A stretch of 64,000 nt of DNA from an uncultured Paracoccaceae bacterium (lineage in GTDB: Bacteria > Pseudomonadota > Alphaproteobacteria > Rhodobacterales > Rhodobacteraceae): assembly GCA_934500835.1 (NCBI GenBank), contig CAKSTR010000005.1, positions 1 through 64,000 of the forward strand, in the 5' to 3' direction. The notes under the pieces were generated by a model that saw only the letters and a list, made by a program, of their open reading frames with translations, was not told the DNA's origin and did not search any database. The position numbers and the translations under genes were made by a program. This document shows, in pieces, positions 1-8,867 of the stretch. Within the stretch, counting starts at the first letter, position 1, and every line of letters begins with the position of its first letter.

Positions 1-1950
1 AGCGACCTTGTGCTGGTGAACGCCACGGCCACGAACTTCGCCGGCTCGGGCAACAGCTACAGCTTCGACCTCGTGCCATCCGGTGACGGTCCGGTCTCGG
101 TGAGCATCGCAGCAGATGCGGCCACCGATGCCGGTGGCAACGGCAACACCGCAGCGACGGCCTTCGGCTTCACCCATGACGCCACCGCGCCGGGGGTGAC
201 GCTGGCGACCACGGCCCCGGCGCTGACCAATCAGCGGCCGGTTCCGGTGACGGTGACTTTCACGAAGCCGGTCACCGGGTTCGATCTTGCAGATCTGGTG
301 ATTGTGAACGGGGTTGCCGGCAATCTGACCGGCAGCGGCGCCAGCTATGCCTTTGACCTGACGCCGACCAGCGATGGCGCGGTAACGGTGGATCTGGCGG
401 CAGGCGCGGCCACGGATGTGGGCGGCAATGGCAACACAGCGGCGGGCCAGCTGGCCCTGACCTTTGACGGAACCGCGCCGACGGCGACGCTTTCGGGGAC
501 GGCAGGTCCGGCAGGGGCACCCTATCCGCTGACGATCCGGTTCTCGAAGCCGGTCACGGGGCTGGATCTTGGTGATTTCGATGTGAGCCAGGCCAGCCTA
601 TCGGCGCTGACCGGCTCGGGCGACAGCTATCAGGTCATGGTCACGGCGGCGGCCGGGCATACGGTTCAGCTGCGGGCCGGAGCGGTCACGGATGCGGCGG
701 GCAACGGGAACACCGTCTCGAACCTGTTCCAGGTTCAGGGTCCGGGCACCGTGCCGGTGCTGACCATGTCAGGCCTGCCAGCGGTGATCGTGCCGGGCGA
801 AGCCTTCACCATCACCTTCAGCTTTTCACAGCCAGTGACGGGCTTCGGGCCGCAATCGGTCACGGTCCTTCATGGCGCGCTTTCGGGCTTTGCCGGCGGG
901 CCAGAGCGGTACACCGCGCTGGTGGCGGCAGACGGGGGCGGCGATCTGATGATCTCGGTTGCCGACGGCGCGGCCTTCTCGCTTGATGGTATCGCGGCCG
1001 AGGGCGGCGCGATTTCGGCAAGGCTCCATGATCCATCCGAAGCCAATGCCGCAATTGCCGAGTTCCTGCAGCTTCGGGCCCGCGCCTTGGTGCAGGCGCA
1101 GCCGCGCCTGATGGGCTTTGTCAATGGCAAGGGCGAGGGTGTCTTCTCGGTGTCGAGCAAGGGGGGCGCGCTGAGCTATGACCTGCATACCGGGTTCAAG
1201 GCGCCGATCTGGCTGTCGCTGACCGGCTCGGCCACCGATGGCGAGGGCGCGCAGGACCTGTCCTATGGGCTGGCGACGATCGGTAGCCATATGACGCTGG
1301 CCAATGGCATGATCCTTGGGGCCATGGTGCAGCTGGACCGGGCCGAGCTGACCACGCGGGCTTCCGCGTCGGTCGAGGGAACGGGCTGGCTGGTCGGCCC
1401 CTATGTGGCGGGGCAGATCCAGGATCAGCCGCTCTATTTCGAGGGGCGGCTGCTTTACGGTCAGACCAGCAATACCCTGCATCTGCCGGGTGTGGCGGCG
1501 GATGAGTTCGAGGGCAGCCGCTGGCTGGCGATGTTTGCCTTGCAGGGCGAATTTGCCACCGAATACGCGACCTATATGCCGGTCTTTACCCTGACTCATG
1601 CGGTCGACATGCAGGATGCCTATACCGACAGTTTCAACACTCTGGTGCCCGAACAGCGCGTCTCGCTGACCGAAGTATCGCTGGGAACGAATGTCGAGAT
1701 TCCGTTGGCGGTGAGCGAGGGCACCCTGGTGCTGACCGGGGGTGGCCAACTGATCCTCTCCGACTACCGTGGCAACAACACCGCTTCGGCCTATATCACC
1801 GAAACGGATGACCTGCGGGGCCGGGTCGACCTTGGCTTCCGCTACAATAACGGCCGCGGCCTGGTGGCAAGTGCTTCGGGCTTCCTTGACGGGATCGGGG
1901 CGAACATCACAACAACCGGCCTGAACGCCCAGTTCGAGCTGAGTTACTGA
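1..1950 (+). CDS. Ig-like repeat surface protein with C-terminal outer-membrane barrel (5' partial)
   Basis: The frame is open from the first base, so the N-terminus lies outside the window. About four bacterial Ig-like repeats of roughly 90 residues (Big_12-like) come first, each with a PVTGFDL-type motif near its start and an AATDAGGNGNT-type motif near its end; the last is divergent. From about residue 350 the sequence changes to alternating polar/hydrophobic strands typical of a beta-barrel, and the chain ends in FELSY, an aromatic C-terminus as in outer-membrane proteins. The likely role is a large adhesin or biofilm protein exported in an autotransporter-like way; the export route is inferred. 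No signal peptide can be checked. The gene ends alone, followed by two hairpins. Confidence 0.75.
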   Translation, partial: SDLVLVNATATNFAGSGNSYSFDLVPSGDGPVSVSIAADAATDAGGNGNTAATAFGFTHDATAPGVTLATTAPALTNQRPVPVTVTFTKPVTGFDLADLVIVNGVAGNLTGSGASYAFDLTPTSDGAVTVDLAAGAATDVGGNGNTAAGQLALTFDGTAPTATLSGTAGPAGAPYPLTIRFSKPVTGLDLGDFDVSQASLSALTGSGDSYQVMVTAAAGHTVQLRAGAVTDAAGNGNTVSNLFQVQGPGTVPVLTMSGLPAVIVPGEAFTITFSFSQPVTGFGPQSVTVLHGALSGFAGGPERYTALVAADGGGDLMISVADGAAFSLDGIAAEGGAISARLHDPSEANAAIAEFLQLRARALVQAQPRLMGFVNGKGEGVFSVSSKGGALSYDLHTGFKAPIWLSLTGSATDGEGAQDLSYGLATIGSHMTLANGMILGAMVQLDRAELTTRASASVEGTGWLVGPYVAGQIQDQPLYFEGRLLYGQTSNTLHLPGVAADEFEGSRWLAMFALQGEFATEYATYMPVFTLTHAVDMQDAYTDSFNTLVPEQRVSLTEVSLGTNVEIPLAVSEGTLVLTGGGQLILSDYRGNNTASAYITETDDLRGRVDLGFRYNNGRGLVASASGFLDGIGANITTTGLNAQFELSY

Positions 1951-1974
1951 GCCAGGGTGCTGGCCAATGGCGCA

Positions 1975-2032
1975 ATGACAGCGGGCGGCCCCAAAGGCCG
2001 CCCATTGTCATGAAGGATCCCGGTGCCGGGAT
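1975..2032 (+). terminator. two consecutive hairpins after the Ig-repeat gene
   Basis: The first hairpin (1975-2011) has arms ATGACA/TGTCAT and GGGCGGCC/GGCCGCCC separated by a 2x2 mismatch and a 5-nt loop. The second (2017-2032) is ATCCCGG-TG-CCGGGAT. Neither is followed by a clear U-tract, so factor-independent termination is only probable. The rest of the 325-bp gap to 2275 is GC-rich and holds no gene or repeat that I can support. Confidence 0.5.
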
Positions 2033-2275
2033 GTGCCACGGCTCTTGTGCACACATCGGCTGACCTTCGGCGGCCTGCGGTCTGCCGGAAGAACCCCTGC
2101 GCAATGCCACCGTGCCGCGGCGGAGCATCAAGCACCGAAGGCGCGGGGGCGGTCTGCTGCCATCCTTCTTCCGTGCCCGGCAGGCCCAGCCGGTCCGACC
2201 AGGGGAAGATCCTGCTCCCGCCACCTGCTGCGATAAGGGGACAGATGGCGGGGATTGCAGGGGCGAACGCCGGGA

Positions 2276-3838
2276 TCAGCCGGCGCGGGCATACTCCACG
2301 CCGCGGGCCAGCCAGCAGCCAAGGGTCAGGCCGGCGACCTTGCCACTGGCGTCGCGGCGGATGACGGCAGTCCAGTCGCCCGGGGCCGGCGCGTCCATCG
2401 ACCGCCGCGTGGCGACCAGCCAGACATCCTTGCCGGCCGGTGCCATCCGCTCGGGCCGGCCGGTGCCCAGAAGGCCGGTGAAGCGCACATAGGCGGCGCC
2501 GTCGCGGGCGTCGATCTCAAGCTCTGCGCCAAGCTCGTCCGAGGTATAGCGCCCGGCGATCTCGTCCGCGTTGGCAGTATCGACGGCCGGCAGCGGCGAC
2601 AGCATCTGGACCGTGTTGTCCCCCTTGCGGCCCATCCGAAGCCGCGCACCCTCGCGCTCTACGGTGACAGCGGGCGAGGCGAGGCTGACGTCCCCGGCCG
2701 GATCCAGCAGGTCCGGCCCCCAGCCGTTGTAGAACAGGTTCAGCCCGCGCCGCGCGGCCTCAAGACGGACCAACAGCCCGTCCTCGGCCAGCCACTGGCC
2801 GTCCCAGCCGTCGGGCACAACCGCAGGCTCGGGCGTGGTCGCGCCAAGCGCCGCGTCGATCAGGCTTTGCGCCGCGCCATAGACGTTGCCTTCATGGTTG
2901 AACAGGACCACCACCGACAATCGCGCATCCCGCGCATTCAGCCGTTGCGCCCGGAAGCCGCGCAGCGCGCCGGCATGGCCGGTGAAATCCAGCCCGGCGA
3001 TCTCGTGATGCGCCAGACCGTAGCCATAGGTCGCAGGCGTGCCATCGACATAGGCCGGAGGCGCCGAAATGCGGCGATAGAGACTGTTTTCATCGTCGCG
3101 GGTGGCGTCGATCCAGCCCTCATAGGCCAGCATGTCCTGCAGCGAGGCCGAGATGCCGGCGTCGCCGATCCAGAACACCCCGTTCTCGGCCGGGAAGTAG
3201 CCCGAGGCGTCGTTGCCCTCATAGCCCACCACGCCATCCTCGGGGTGACGGGTGTCCGAGGTCAGGACGGCGGTCTTCATCGCCGCCGGTCCGAAGACGT
3301 GCTGGCGGTACAGATCGGCCAGCGCCGTGCCGGTTTCGGCCTCGATCATCTCGGACAGGATGCGGTAGTTGCAATTGCAGTAGGAATAGGCGGTACCGGG
3401 CGGGAAATGCCCGGTCTTCATCCGTGCCACCAGCGGCAGCGCGTCTTCGCGGCGGAACTGCTGTTCGGCCTTGCCACCCTGCAACACGGTCAGCGCCCAG
3501 TAGTCGCGCAGGCCGGACTGGTTGTCGCAAAGCTGGCGCGCGGTCGGAAGGGGGCCGGTGAAGGCCGGCAGGAACTGTGCCACCTTGCCGTCCAGCCGGG
3601 CGGGATCACCCACCGTGGCCAGCAGAACCTGGCAGGTGAACTGCTTCGAGATCGAGCAGATCGGCAGCCGCGTCTGCACCGTCATCGGTGCAACCGCATC
3701 CAGGTCCCTGTAGCCCCAGGCGCGGGCCGCGACGACCTTGCCGTCCTTCATCACCCCCGCCACGCCACCCGGTCCCGGAAAGCGTTTTGGCAGCGCGTCC
3801 AGCGCGGTTTCAAGTGCGGCAAGGTTCAGCTTGGTCAT
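2276..3838 (-). CDS. dap: D-stereospecific aminopeptidase (serine hydrolase, DAP family)
   Basis: The 520 residues equal the length of the Brucella (Ochrobactrum) anthropi D-aminopeptidase. The penicillin-binding-protein fold motifs sit where that family has them: Ser62-x-x-Lys65 (CSISK), Tyr153-Cys-Asn155 (YCN) and His-Ala-Gly at about 288-290. The C-terminal ~190 residues match the family's two extra beta domains. The family releases N-terminal D-residues from D-amino-acid amides and short peptides. There is no signal peptide, so it acts in the cytoplasm on imported substrate. It is the last gene of a peptide-type ABC operon, after a hairpin, with its own GAAGGAG ribosome site. The exact natural substrate cannot be read from sequence. 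Confidence 0.85.
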   Translation of the reverse strand: MTKLNLAALETALDALPKRFPGPGGVAGVMKDGKVVAARAWGYRDLDAVAPMTVQTRLPICSISKQFTCQVLLATVGDPARLDGKVAQFLPAFTGPLPTARQLCDNQSGLRDYWALTVLQGGKAEQQFRREDALPLVARMKTGHFPPGTAYSYCNCNYRILSEMIEAETGTALADLYRQHVFGPAAMKTAVLTSDTRHPEDGVVGYEGNDASGYFPAENGVFWIGDAGISASLQDMLAYEGWIDATRDDENSLYRRISAPPAYVDGTPATYGYGLAHHEIAGLDFTGHAGALRGFRAQRLNARDARLSVVVLFNHEGNVYGAAQSLIDAALGATTPEPAVVPDGWDGQWLAEDGLLVRLEAARRGLNLFYNGWGPDLLDPAGDVSLASPAVTVEREGARLRMGRKGDNTVQMLSPLPAVDTANADEIAGRYTSDELGAELEIDARDGAAYVRFTGLLGTGRPERMAPAGKDVWLVATRRSMDAPAPGDWTAVIRRDASGKVAGLTLGCWLARGVEYARAG

Positions 3839-3860
3839 CGCGTCTCTCCTTCGGAAGAAG

Positions 3861-3883
3861 GGCGGCCCGGCACCCGGGCCGCC
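3861..3883 (-). terminator. intercistronic hairpin between binding-protein gene and dap
   Basis: A perfect 10-bp stem (GGCGGCCCGG / CCGGGCCGCC) with a 3-nt loop lies in the 54-bp gap between the binding-protein stop and the dap start. The transcript continues CUUCUUCC rather than a pure U-run, so attenuation or 3' end protection of the upstream message is as likely as full termination. Confidence 0.6.
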
Positions 3884-3892
3884 GCAGTCGCA

Positions 3893-5407
3893 TCAGTTGG
3901 ATTTGGTGGTTTCTTCCAGCCAGAACCGGCCCAGCGGGTTTTGCCCGAAATTGCCGATTTCCTTGCGTGTCACCGAAATGAAGGGGCTGTAGTAGAGGTC
4001 GATCCAGTGGACATCGCCCTTGGCGGTTTTCTGGATTTCGGCATACATCGCCTCGCGCTTGGCGGGGTCCATTTCCAGCCGGGCGGCGGCAACCAGATCC
4101 TTCACGGTCTCGTTGTTGTAGCGGGTCATGTAGTTCATGTTGACGTCATGACCCAAGACGAAGGTGGTCTTCTGGTCGGGGTCAAGGATGTCGTTGGTCC
4201 AGTACATCACCGACAGGTCGTATTCGCCGTTGATCAGCATGTCCCAGGTCTGGCTCGGGTCCATCTTCTGCAGGTTCAGCGTGACGCCCACGGCGCCCAG
4301 CTGCTGCTGCATCAGGACAGCGATCTGCTCGTCCACCTCGTTGCCGGCGTTCACCACATAGTCAAGGGTGACGCCCTCGGCCCCCGCCTCGGCCAGCAAG
4401 GCCTTGGCCTTTTCGGGGTCGTAGCCGCGCGCGCCGTTGTCCTCGGTATGGTAAAGGGCACCGCGCGGGATGTAGGAGTTCGCCACTTCGCCGATGCCGA
4501 AGGTCACCGTATCGATGATCGACTGCTTGTCGATGGCGTAATCCAGCGCCTCGCGCACGCGGACGTCGTTCAGCGGCTCATGCTCGTGGTTGATCAGAAG
4601 GTGATCCTCGCGGGTCGAGGGGTTCACCACCACGTTCAGGTTGGCATCCTTCTTCAACTCGTCAACGCGCGAGAAGGGAACGAAGATCGCGGCATCCAGC
4701 TCGCCCGCCTGCACGGCCAGCATCCTGGTATTGTCGTCGGGGATCGAGATCCATTCCACCCCGTCCAGATCGACATTGGCGGCATCCCAGTAATCCGGGT
4801 TCTTCTTCAGGATCACCCGGTCGCCGCGCCGCCATTCTTCCAGCTGGAACGCGCCCGAGCCGACGGGTTTCTCAGCGAAGGCTTCCGGCCCGCTCGCCTC
4901 CATCGCGGCCTTGGAGACCACCGAGGCGCCGGGCATCGCCAGCGTCGACAGGAAGGGCGCCGAGGGGCCGTCCAGCGTCACCACCAGCGTCTTGGAATCC
5001 GGGGTCTGCATGTCCTTGATGATCTTGTAGCCATCGGCCCAGAGCGACAGCTCGCTGTCGCGGATACGGGCCAGCGAATAGGCGACGTCCTCGGCGGTCA
5101 CCGGCGTGCCGTCCGAGAATTTCGCATCGCGCAGATGGAAGGTATAGGTCAGCGAGTCCGCCGAGACCTCCCAGCTTTCCGCCAGCCCGGGGATCAGCTT
5201 TTGGCCGGCATTGTCCACCCGGACCAGCGTGTCGAAGACGTTCGAGAACACCCAGAAGTCGATGTTCTGGGCGGTGTTGATCGGGTCGAAGGTGGACGAA
5301 TCCTCGCGCCGGCCGATGGTCAGAACGCCTTCGGCATTCACCATCGGCACGGCGGTCGAGGTCATCAACAGGCCCAGAAGGGCCACAGAGGCGAATTTCT
5401 TGATCAT
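3893..5407 (-). CDS. peptide-type ABC transporter substrate-binding protein (SBP_bac_5)
   Basis: This 504-residue periplasmic protein of the DppA/OppA family has an N-terminal signal sequence (MIKK, hydrophobic core, cleavage near VNA-E at about 25). It has the family features of mature N-terminal strand, the lid segment with DGTPVTAEDVAYSL and the FxxPVGSGAF-type motif. It captures the ligand for the permeases encoded directly upstream. Its start overlaps the ATPase stop by 4 bp, and a CAGGAG site lies within the end of the ATPase gene. The neighbouring D-aminopeptidase suggests a ligand containing D-amino acids, amides or small peptides; this is inference. Confidence 0.88.
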   Translation of the reverse strand: MIKKFASVALLGLLMTSTAVPMVNAEGVLTIGRREDSSTFDPINTAQNIDFWVFSNVFDTLVRVDNAGQKLIPGLAESWEVSADSLTYTFHLRDAKFSDGTPVTAEDVAYSLARIRDSELSLWADGYKIIKDMQTPDSKTLVVTLDGPSAPFLSTLAMPGASVVSKAAMEASGPEAFAEKPVGSGAFQLEEWRRGDRVILKKNPDYWDAANVDLDGVEWISIPDDNTRMLAVQAGELDAAIFVPFSRVDELKKDANLNVVVNPSTREDHLLINHEHEPLNDVRVREALDYAIDKQSIIDTVTFGIGEVANSYIPRGALYHTEDNGARGYDPEKAKALLAEAGAEGVTLDYVVNAGNEVDEQIAVLMQQQLGAVGVTLNLQKMDPSQTWDMLINGEYDLSVMYWTNDILDPDQKTTFVLGHDVNMNYMTRYNNETVKDLVAAARLEMDPAKREAMYAEIQKTAKGDVHWIDLYYSPFISVTRKEIGNFGQNPLGRFWLEETTKSN

Positions 5408-7056
5408 GTCGTCAGCTCCTGTTGGATGGGGGTGGCGCCGCCGTTGATGGGGCGGTCAGGGTCGATGTCGGGGATCGCCGCGATCAGGGCCGCGGTATAG
5501 GGGCGTTCCGGCCGGGCGAAGACGCGAGCCGAGGGGCCGTCTTCGACGATCTCGCCATGGTGCATGACCACGACGCGTTCGCAAAGGTTGCGCACGATGG
5601 CAAGGTCATGGGCGATGAAGACCAGCGTCAGCCCGTGGCGGGCGGTCAACTCGCGAAACAGGGCGACGATCTGGGCCTGAATGGTGACATCCAGCGCAGC
5701 CACGCATTCATCGGCGATGATGACGCGCGGGTTCACCGCCAGTGCCCGCGCGATGCCGGCGCGCTGGCATTGCCCGCCGGACAGGCTGCGCGGGCGGCGG
5801 CTGGTGAAGGCGCGGTCAAGCCCGACCATGTCCATCAACTCGCCGATCCTTGCCGGGATCTGCCCGCGCGGGGTCTCGCCCTGCGTCTGCAGGACTTCGG
5901 CCAGAGTCTCGCCGATGGTCAGCCGCGGGTTCAGCGCGTTGAACGGGTCCTGGAACACCATCGCCGCCTCGCTGCGCAGGCGCTTCAGGGTGGCCTCGCG
6001 GTCGCGGGTCAGGCGGCTGCCGTCGAAGATCACCTCGCCGCCGGCGATCGGGGTCAGCCCCAGCATCGCCCGCGCCAGAGTGGACTTGCCCGAGCCGCTT
6101 TCGCCCACGATGCCGACCGTCTCGCCCGGCCAGATCCGCAGGCTGACGCCTTTCAGCGCCCGGAACGGCGGCTTGCGGGTCAGGAAGCCGCCCTGCGGGA
6201 AGGCAACTTCCAGCGCATCGGCCTCGAAGATCGGCTGGCGGTCATGCGGATGCGTCTCGGGTTCCTCGCCGGCGTGGGACAGCGACGGATGCGAGGCGAT
6301 CAGCGCCTTGGTATATTCGTGCTGCGGATCGGCCAGCAGCGCCCGCTTCTCGCCCTGCTCGACGATCCGGCCATGCCGCATCACCGCGATGCGGTCGCAG
6401 GTCTGGGCCACCACACCAAGATCATGGGTGATCAGGATGATCGACAGCCCGCGCCGGTCGCGCAATTCGGTCAGAAGGCGCAGGATCTGCGCCTGAATGG
6501 TCACATCCAGCGCTGTGGTCGGCTCATCCGCGATCAGGATTTCTGGATCGCAGGCCAGCGCCACGGCGATCATGGCGCGCTGACGCATCCCGCCCGAGAA
6601 TTCATGCGCAAAGCTGCCATAGGCGCGGGGGGGATCGGGGAAGCCGACCTGCCGCAGAAGGTCGATCGCCTCGGCCCTGGCCGCGGCCTTCCCCAGCCCC
6701 TTGTGATGGGTCAGCCCTTCGGCGATCTGCCTGCCGATGGTCATCACCGGGTCCAGATGGCTGGTCGGGTTCTGGAAGATCATGCCGATGCGCTGACCCC
6801 GGATGCCATCCATCGGGGCATTCAGGATCTCGGCCCCCTCCAGCTTGACGCTGCCCCCGGTGACCTGCAGCCTGCGCGACGGCAGGAGGCCGATCACCGT
6901 GCGGCACAGAAGGCTTTTGCCCGAGCCGCTTTCGCCGACAAGACCAAGGATTTCTCCGCGGTTCAGGCTGACGGTGATGTCCTCCAGCAGCGGCCGCTCT
7001 TCGGCCCCGTCGCGGAACACCACCGACAGGCCCGCGATCTCCAACTGGGCGCTCAT
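5404..7056 (-). CDS. peptide-type ABC transporter, double ATPase (DppD-DppF fusion)
   Basis: The 550-residue protein has two complete ATPase halves. Walker A motifs (GESGSGKS) are at about 41-48 and 318-325, signatures FSGGM at 153 and LSGGQ at 425, and Walker B motifs before DEP (about 178) and DEC (about 450). Oligopeptide C-terminal domains follow each half. It would power both permeases as one polypeptide. I chose the start at 7056 because it overlaps the permease stop by ATGA; the open frame extends further upstream inside the permease gene, but that part is not transporter-like. Confidence 0.9.
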   Translation of the reverse strand: MSAQLEIAGLSVVFRDGAEERPLLEDITVSLNRGEILGLVGESGSGKSLLCRTVIGLLPSRRLQVTGGSVKLEGAEILNAPMDGIRGQRIGMIFQNPTSHLDPVMTIGRQIAEGLTHHKGLGKAAARAEAIDLLRQVGFPDPPRAYGSFAHEFSGGMRQRAMIAVALACDPEILIADEPTTALDVTIQAQILRLLTELRDRRGLSIILITHDLGVVAQTCDRIAVMRHGRIVEQGEKRALLADPQHEYTKALIASHPSLSHAGEEPETHPHDRQPIFEADALEVAFPQGGFLTRKPPFRALKGVSLRIWPGETVGIVGESGSGKSTLARAMLGLTPIAGGEVIFDGSRLTRDREATLKRLRSEAAMVFQDPFNALNPRLTIGETLAEVLQTQGETPRGQIPARIGELMDMVGLDRAFTSRRPRSLSGGQCQRAGIARALAVNPRVIIADECVAALDVTIQAQIVALFRELTARHGLTLVFIAHDLAIVRNLCERVVVMHHGEIVEDGPSARVFARPERPYTAALIAAIPDIDPDRPINGGATPIQQELTT

Positions 7057-7913
7057 TCCTTCACCCCCAGCATGTCGGCCAGCGCATCCCCGGTCAGAGA
7101 GAAGCCAAAGGCCAGAACGACGATGGCAAGGCCGGGGAAGAGCGTGATCCACCAGGCTTGCGTGATGAAGCCCTGCGCCTCTGCGACCATGATGCCCCAT
7201 TCGGCCAGAGGGGGCTGCACGCCCAGGCCAAGATAGCTGATCGCCGCGCCGTTCAAGAGCACCAGCACGGCATCCGACATCACGAAGACCAGCGATCCTG
7301 CCAGCGCATTTGGCAAAAGGTGGCGGAACATGATGCGCAGCCGCGAAAAGCCCAGCGATTGCGCCGCAACGGCGAAATCCTGCGTCTTCAGCACCAGGAT
7401 CTGCGCCCGGATCAGCCGCGCGTATGAGACCCAACCGACCAGCGCCATGGCGATGTAGAAGCTGCCCAGTCCGGGGCCGAGGATGGTGATGATCGACAGC
7501 ATCAGCACAAGGAAGGGGAAGGCAAGGACCACGTCGATCAGCCGCATGAAGACCACATCGACCCAGCCGCCGAAAAAGCCGGCAACCGTTCCGACGAAAG
7601 TGCCGATCAGGAAGGGGAAGATCACCCCGATCACCGCGATCTGCAGGTCGATCCTTGCGCCCCAGATCACCCGGCTAAGAACATCGCGACCGAAATTGTC
7701 GGTGCCGAAGGGGTGCGCCCAGGAAGGGGGCGACAGCTTCGGCCCCATGTCATGCAGGATCGGATCGAAGGGCGCCACCCATGGCGCCAGAAGCGCCAGG
7801 GCAAGGAAGATGCCAAGGATCGCCAGACCACAGGCCAGCATCGGGCGGCTGCCCAGAAAACCAAGCCGGGGAACCAGCCGCAATGCGGTGACGGGATCGG
7901 AGGCGCGGCTCAC
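7053..7913 (-). CDS. peptide-type ABC transporter permease (DppC-like)
   Basis: A 286-residue inner-membrane permease of the DppC/OppC type. A first transmembrane segment near residues 27-50 is followed by an extracytoplasmic stretch ending in HPFGTDNFGRDVLSR, the hallmark of this subfamily. The five-helix core carries the EAA-type loop (AQSLGFSRLRIMFRHLLPNA) that contacts the ATPase. It overlaps both neighbours by 4 bp, so it is translationally coupled within the operon. Confidence 0.9.
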   Translation of the reverse strand: MSRASDPVTALRLVPRLGFLGSRPMLACGLAILGIFLALALLAPWVAPFDPILHDMGPKLSPPSWAHPFGTDNFGRDVLSRVIWGARIDLQIAVIGVIFPFLIGTFVGTVAGFFGGWVDVVFMRLIDVVLAFPFLVLMLSIITILGPGLGSFYIAMALVGWVSYARLIRAQILVLKTQDFAVAAQSLGFSRLRIMFRHLLPNALAGSLVFVMSDAVLVLLNGAAISYLGLGVQPPLAEWGIMVAEAQGFITQAWWITLFPGLAIVVLAFGFSLTGDALADMLGVKE

Positions 7914-8848
7914 AGCTTGATCCTCGGGTCCAGCGCGACCGAAATGATGTCGGCGGCGAAGTTGATCAGGACGGTGGCGACCGCGAAGGTCAGTGCGACA
8001 CCCTGCACCACCATGTAATCGCGGGTGAAGATGCCGCGCACCATCAGCTGGCCCAGACCCGGCACCGCGAAGACGCTTTCGACGACCACGGTGCCACCGA
8101 TCAGCCAGCCGATGTTCACCGCCAGAAGGTTCACCACCGGCACCAAGGCATTGGGCACGACATGGCGCCAGAAGACCACGCCTTCAGGCATCCCCCTTGC
8201 CCTTGCGGCGGTGGCGATGTCGGACTCAAGCCCTGCGATCATCCCTGCCCGCAAGGACCGCATGAGAACCGCGGACAGCGAAAGCGCGATGGTCAGCCCC
8301 GGCAGAACCAGATGCGCCAGCTTGTCGCCGAAGGTCTCGCCATAGCCCGAGACCGGCAGCCATTCCAGCCTGACCGAAAACAGAAGGATCAGCATCGCCC
8401 CCAGCCAGAAGGACGGAAAGCCGATCCCCGCCGTCGACACGATCCGCACCGCGTGGTCGATCACGCTGCCCCGGTTGCGCGCGGACAGCGCGGCCAGGGG
8501 AACTGCGATCAAGAGCGCCATCAGGACGCCGGTGGCGACAAGCGCCAGCGTGGGTTCGATCCGGGTCGCGATCAGCCTCAGCACGTCGATCTTGTAGAGG
8601 GTGGATTTCCCCATCTCTCCGACCGACAGGTTCTTGAGGAAGTAGAAGTATTGCAGCCACATCGGCTCATCCAGGCCGTATTGGGCGCGGATATTGGCAA
8701 TGGCCGAAGGGGTGGCGCGCGCACCCAGAAGGATGCGGGCGGGATCGCCGGGGATCAGACGCACCAGAACGAAGGTGATGACTGAAATCCCGAACAGCAC
8801 GGGAATGAACTGCAGGGGACGAAACAGGATGAATCGGTAGCGGTGCAT
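7910..8848 (-). CDS. peptide-type ABC transporter permease (DppB-like)
   Basis: A 312-residue permease with the DppB/OppB pattern: an N-terminal helix at FIPVLFGISVITFVLVRLIPGDP, a large periplasmic segment with the YGLDEP motif, then five helices with the cytoplasmic EAA loop (ARARGMPEGVVFWRHVVPNA). It pairs with the following DppC-like permease. Its start is only 19 bp after the stop of the upstream ATPase of the amide cluster, with a GAGG site in between, so the two transporter modules are probably cotranscribed. Confidence 0.9.
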   Translation of the reverse strand: MHRYRFILFRPLQFIPVLFGISVITFVLVRLIPGDPARILLGARATPSAIANIRAQYGLDEPMWLQYFYFLKNLSVGEMGKSTLYKIDVLRLIATRIEPTLALVATGVLMALLIAVPLAALSARNRGSVIDHAVRIVSTAGIGFPSFWLGAMLILLFSVRLEWLPVSGYGETFGDKLAHLVLPGLTIALSLSAVLMRSLRAGMIAGLESDIATAARARGMPEGVVFWRHVVPNALVPVVNLLAVNIGWLIGGTVVVESVFAVPGLGQLMVRGIFTRDYMVVQGVALTFAVATVLINFAADIISVALDPRIKL

Positions 8849-8867
8849 CAGCGGTCTTTACCTCGGG

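Noticed and set aside
2033..2275. Small gene between the Ig-repeat gene and dap
   Set aside because: Several overlapping short frames exist, but none has a ribosome site, recognisable motif or distinct coding pattern.
2255..5500. 1081-residue plus-strand open frame
   Set aside because: It lies antisense to dap and the binding-protein gene, both with clear family motifs. Its translation is low-complexity, rich in Gly/Arg/His/Gln, as expected for the antisense frame of GC-rich genes.
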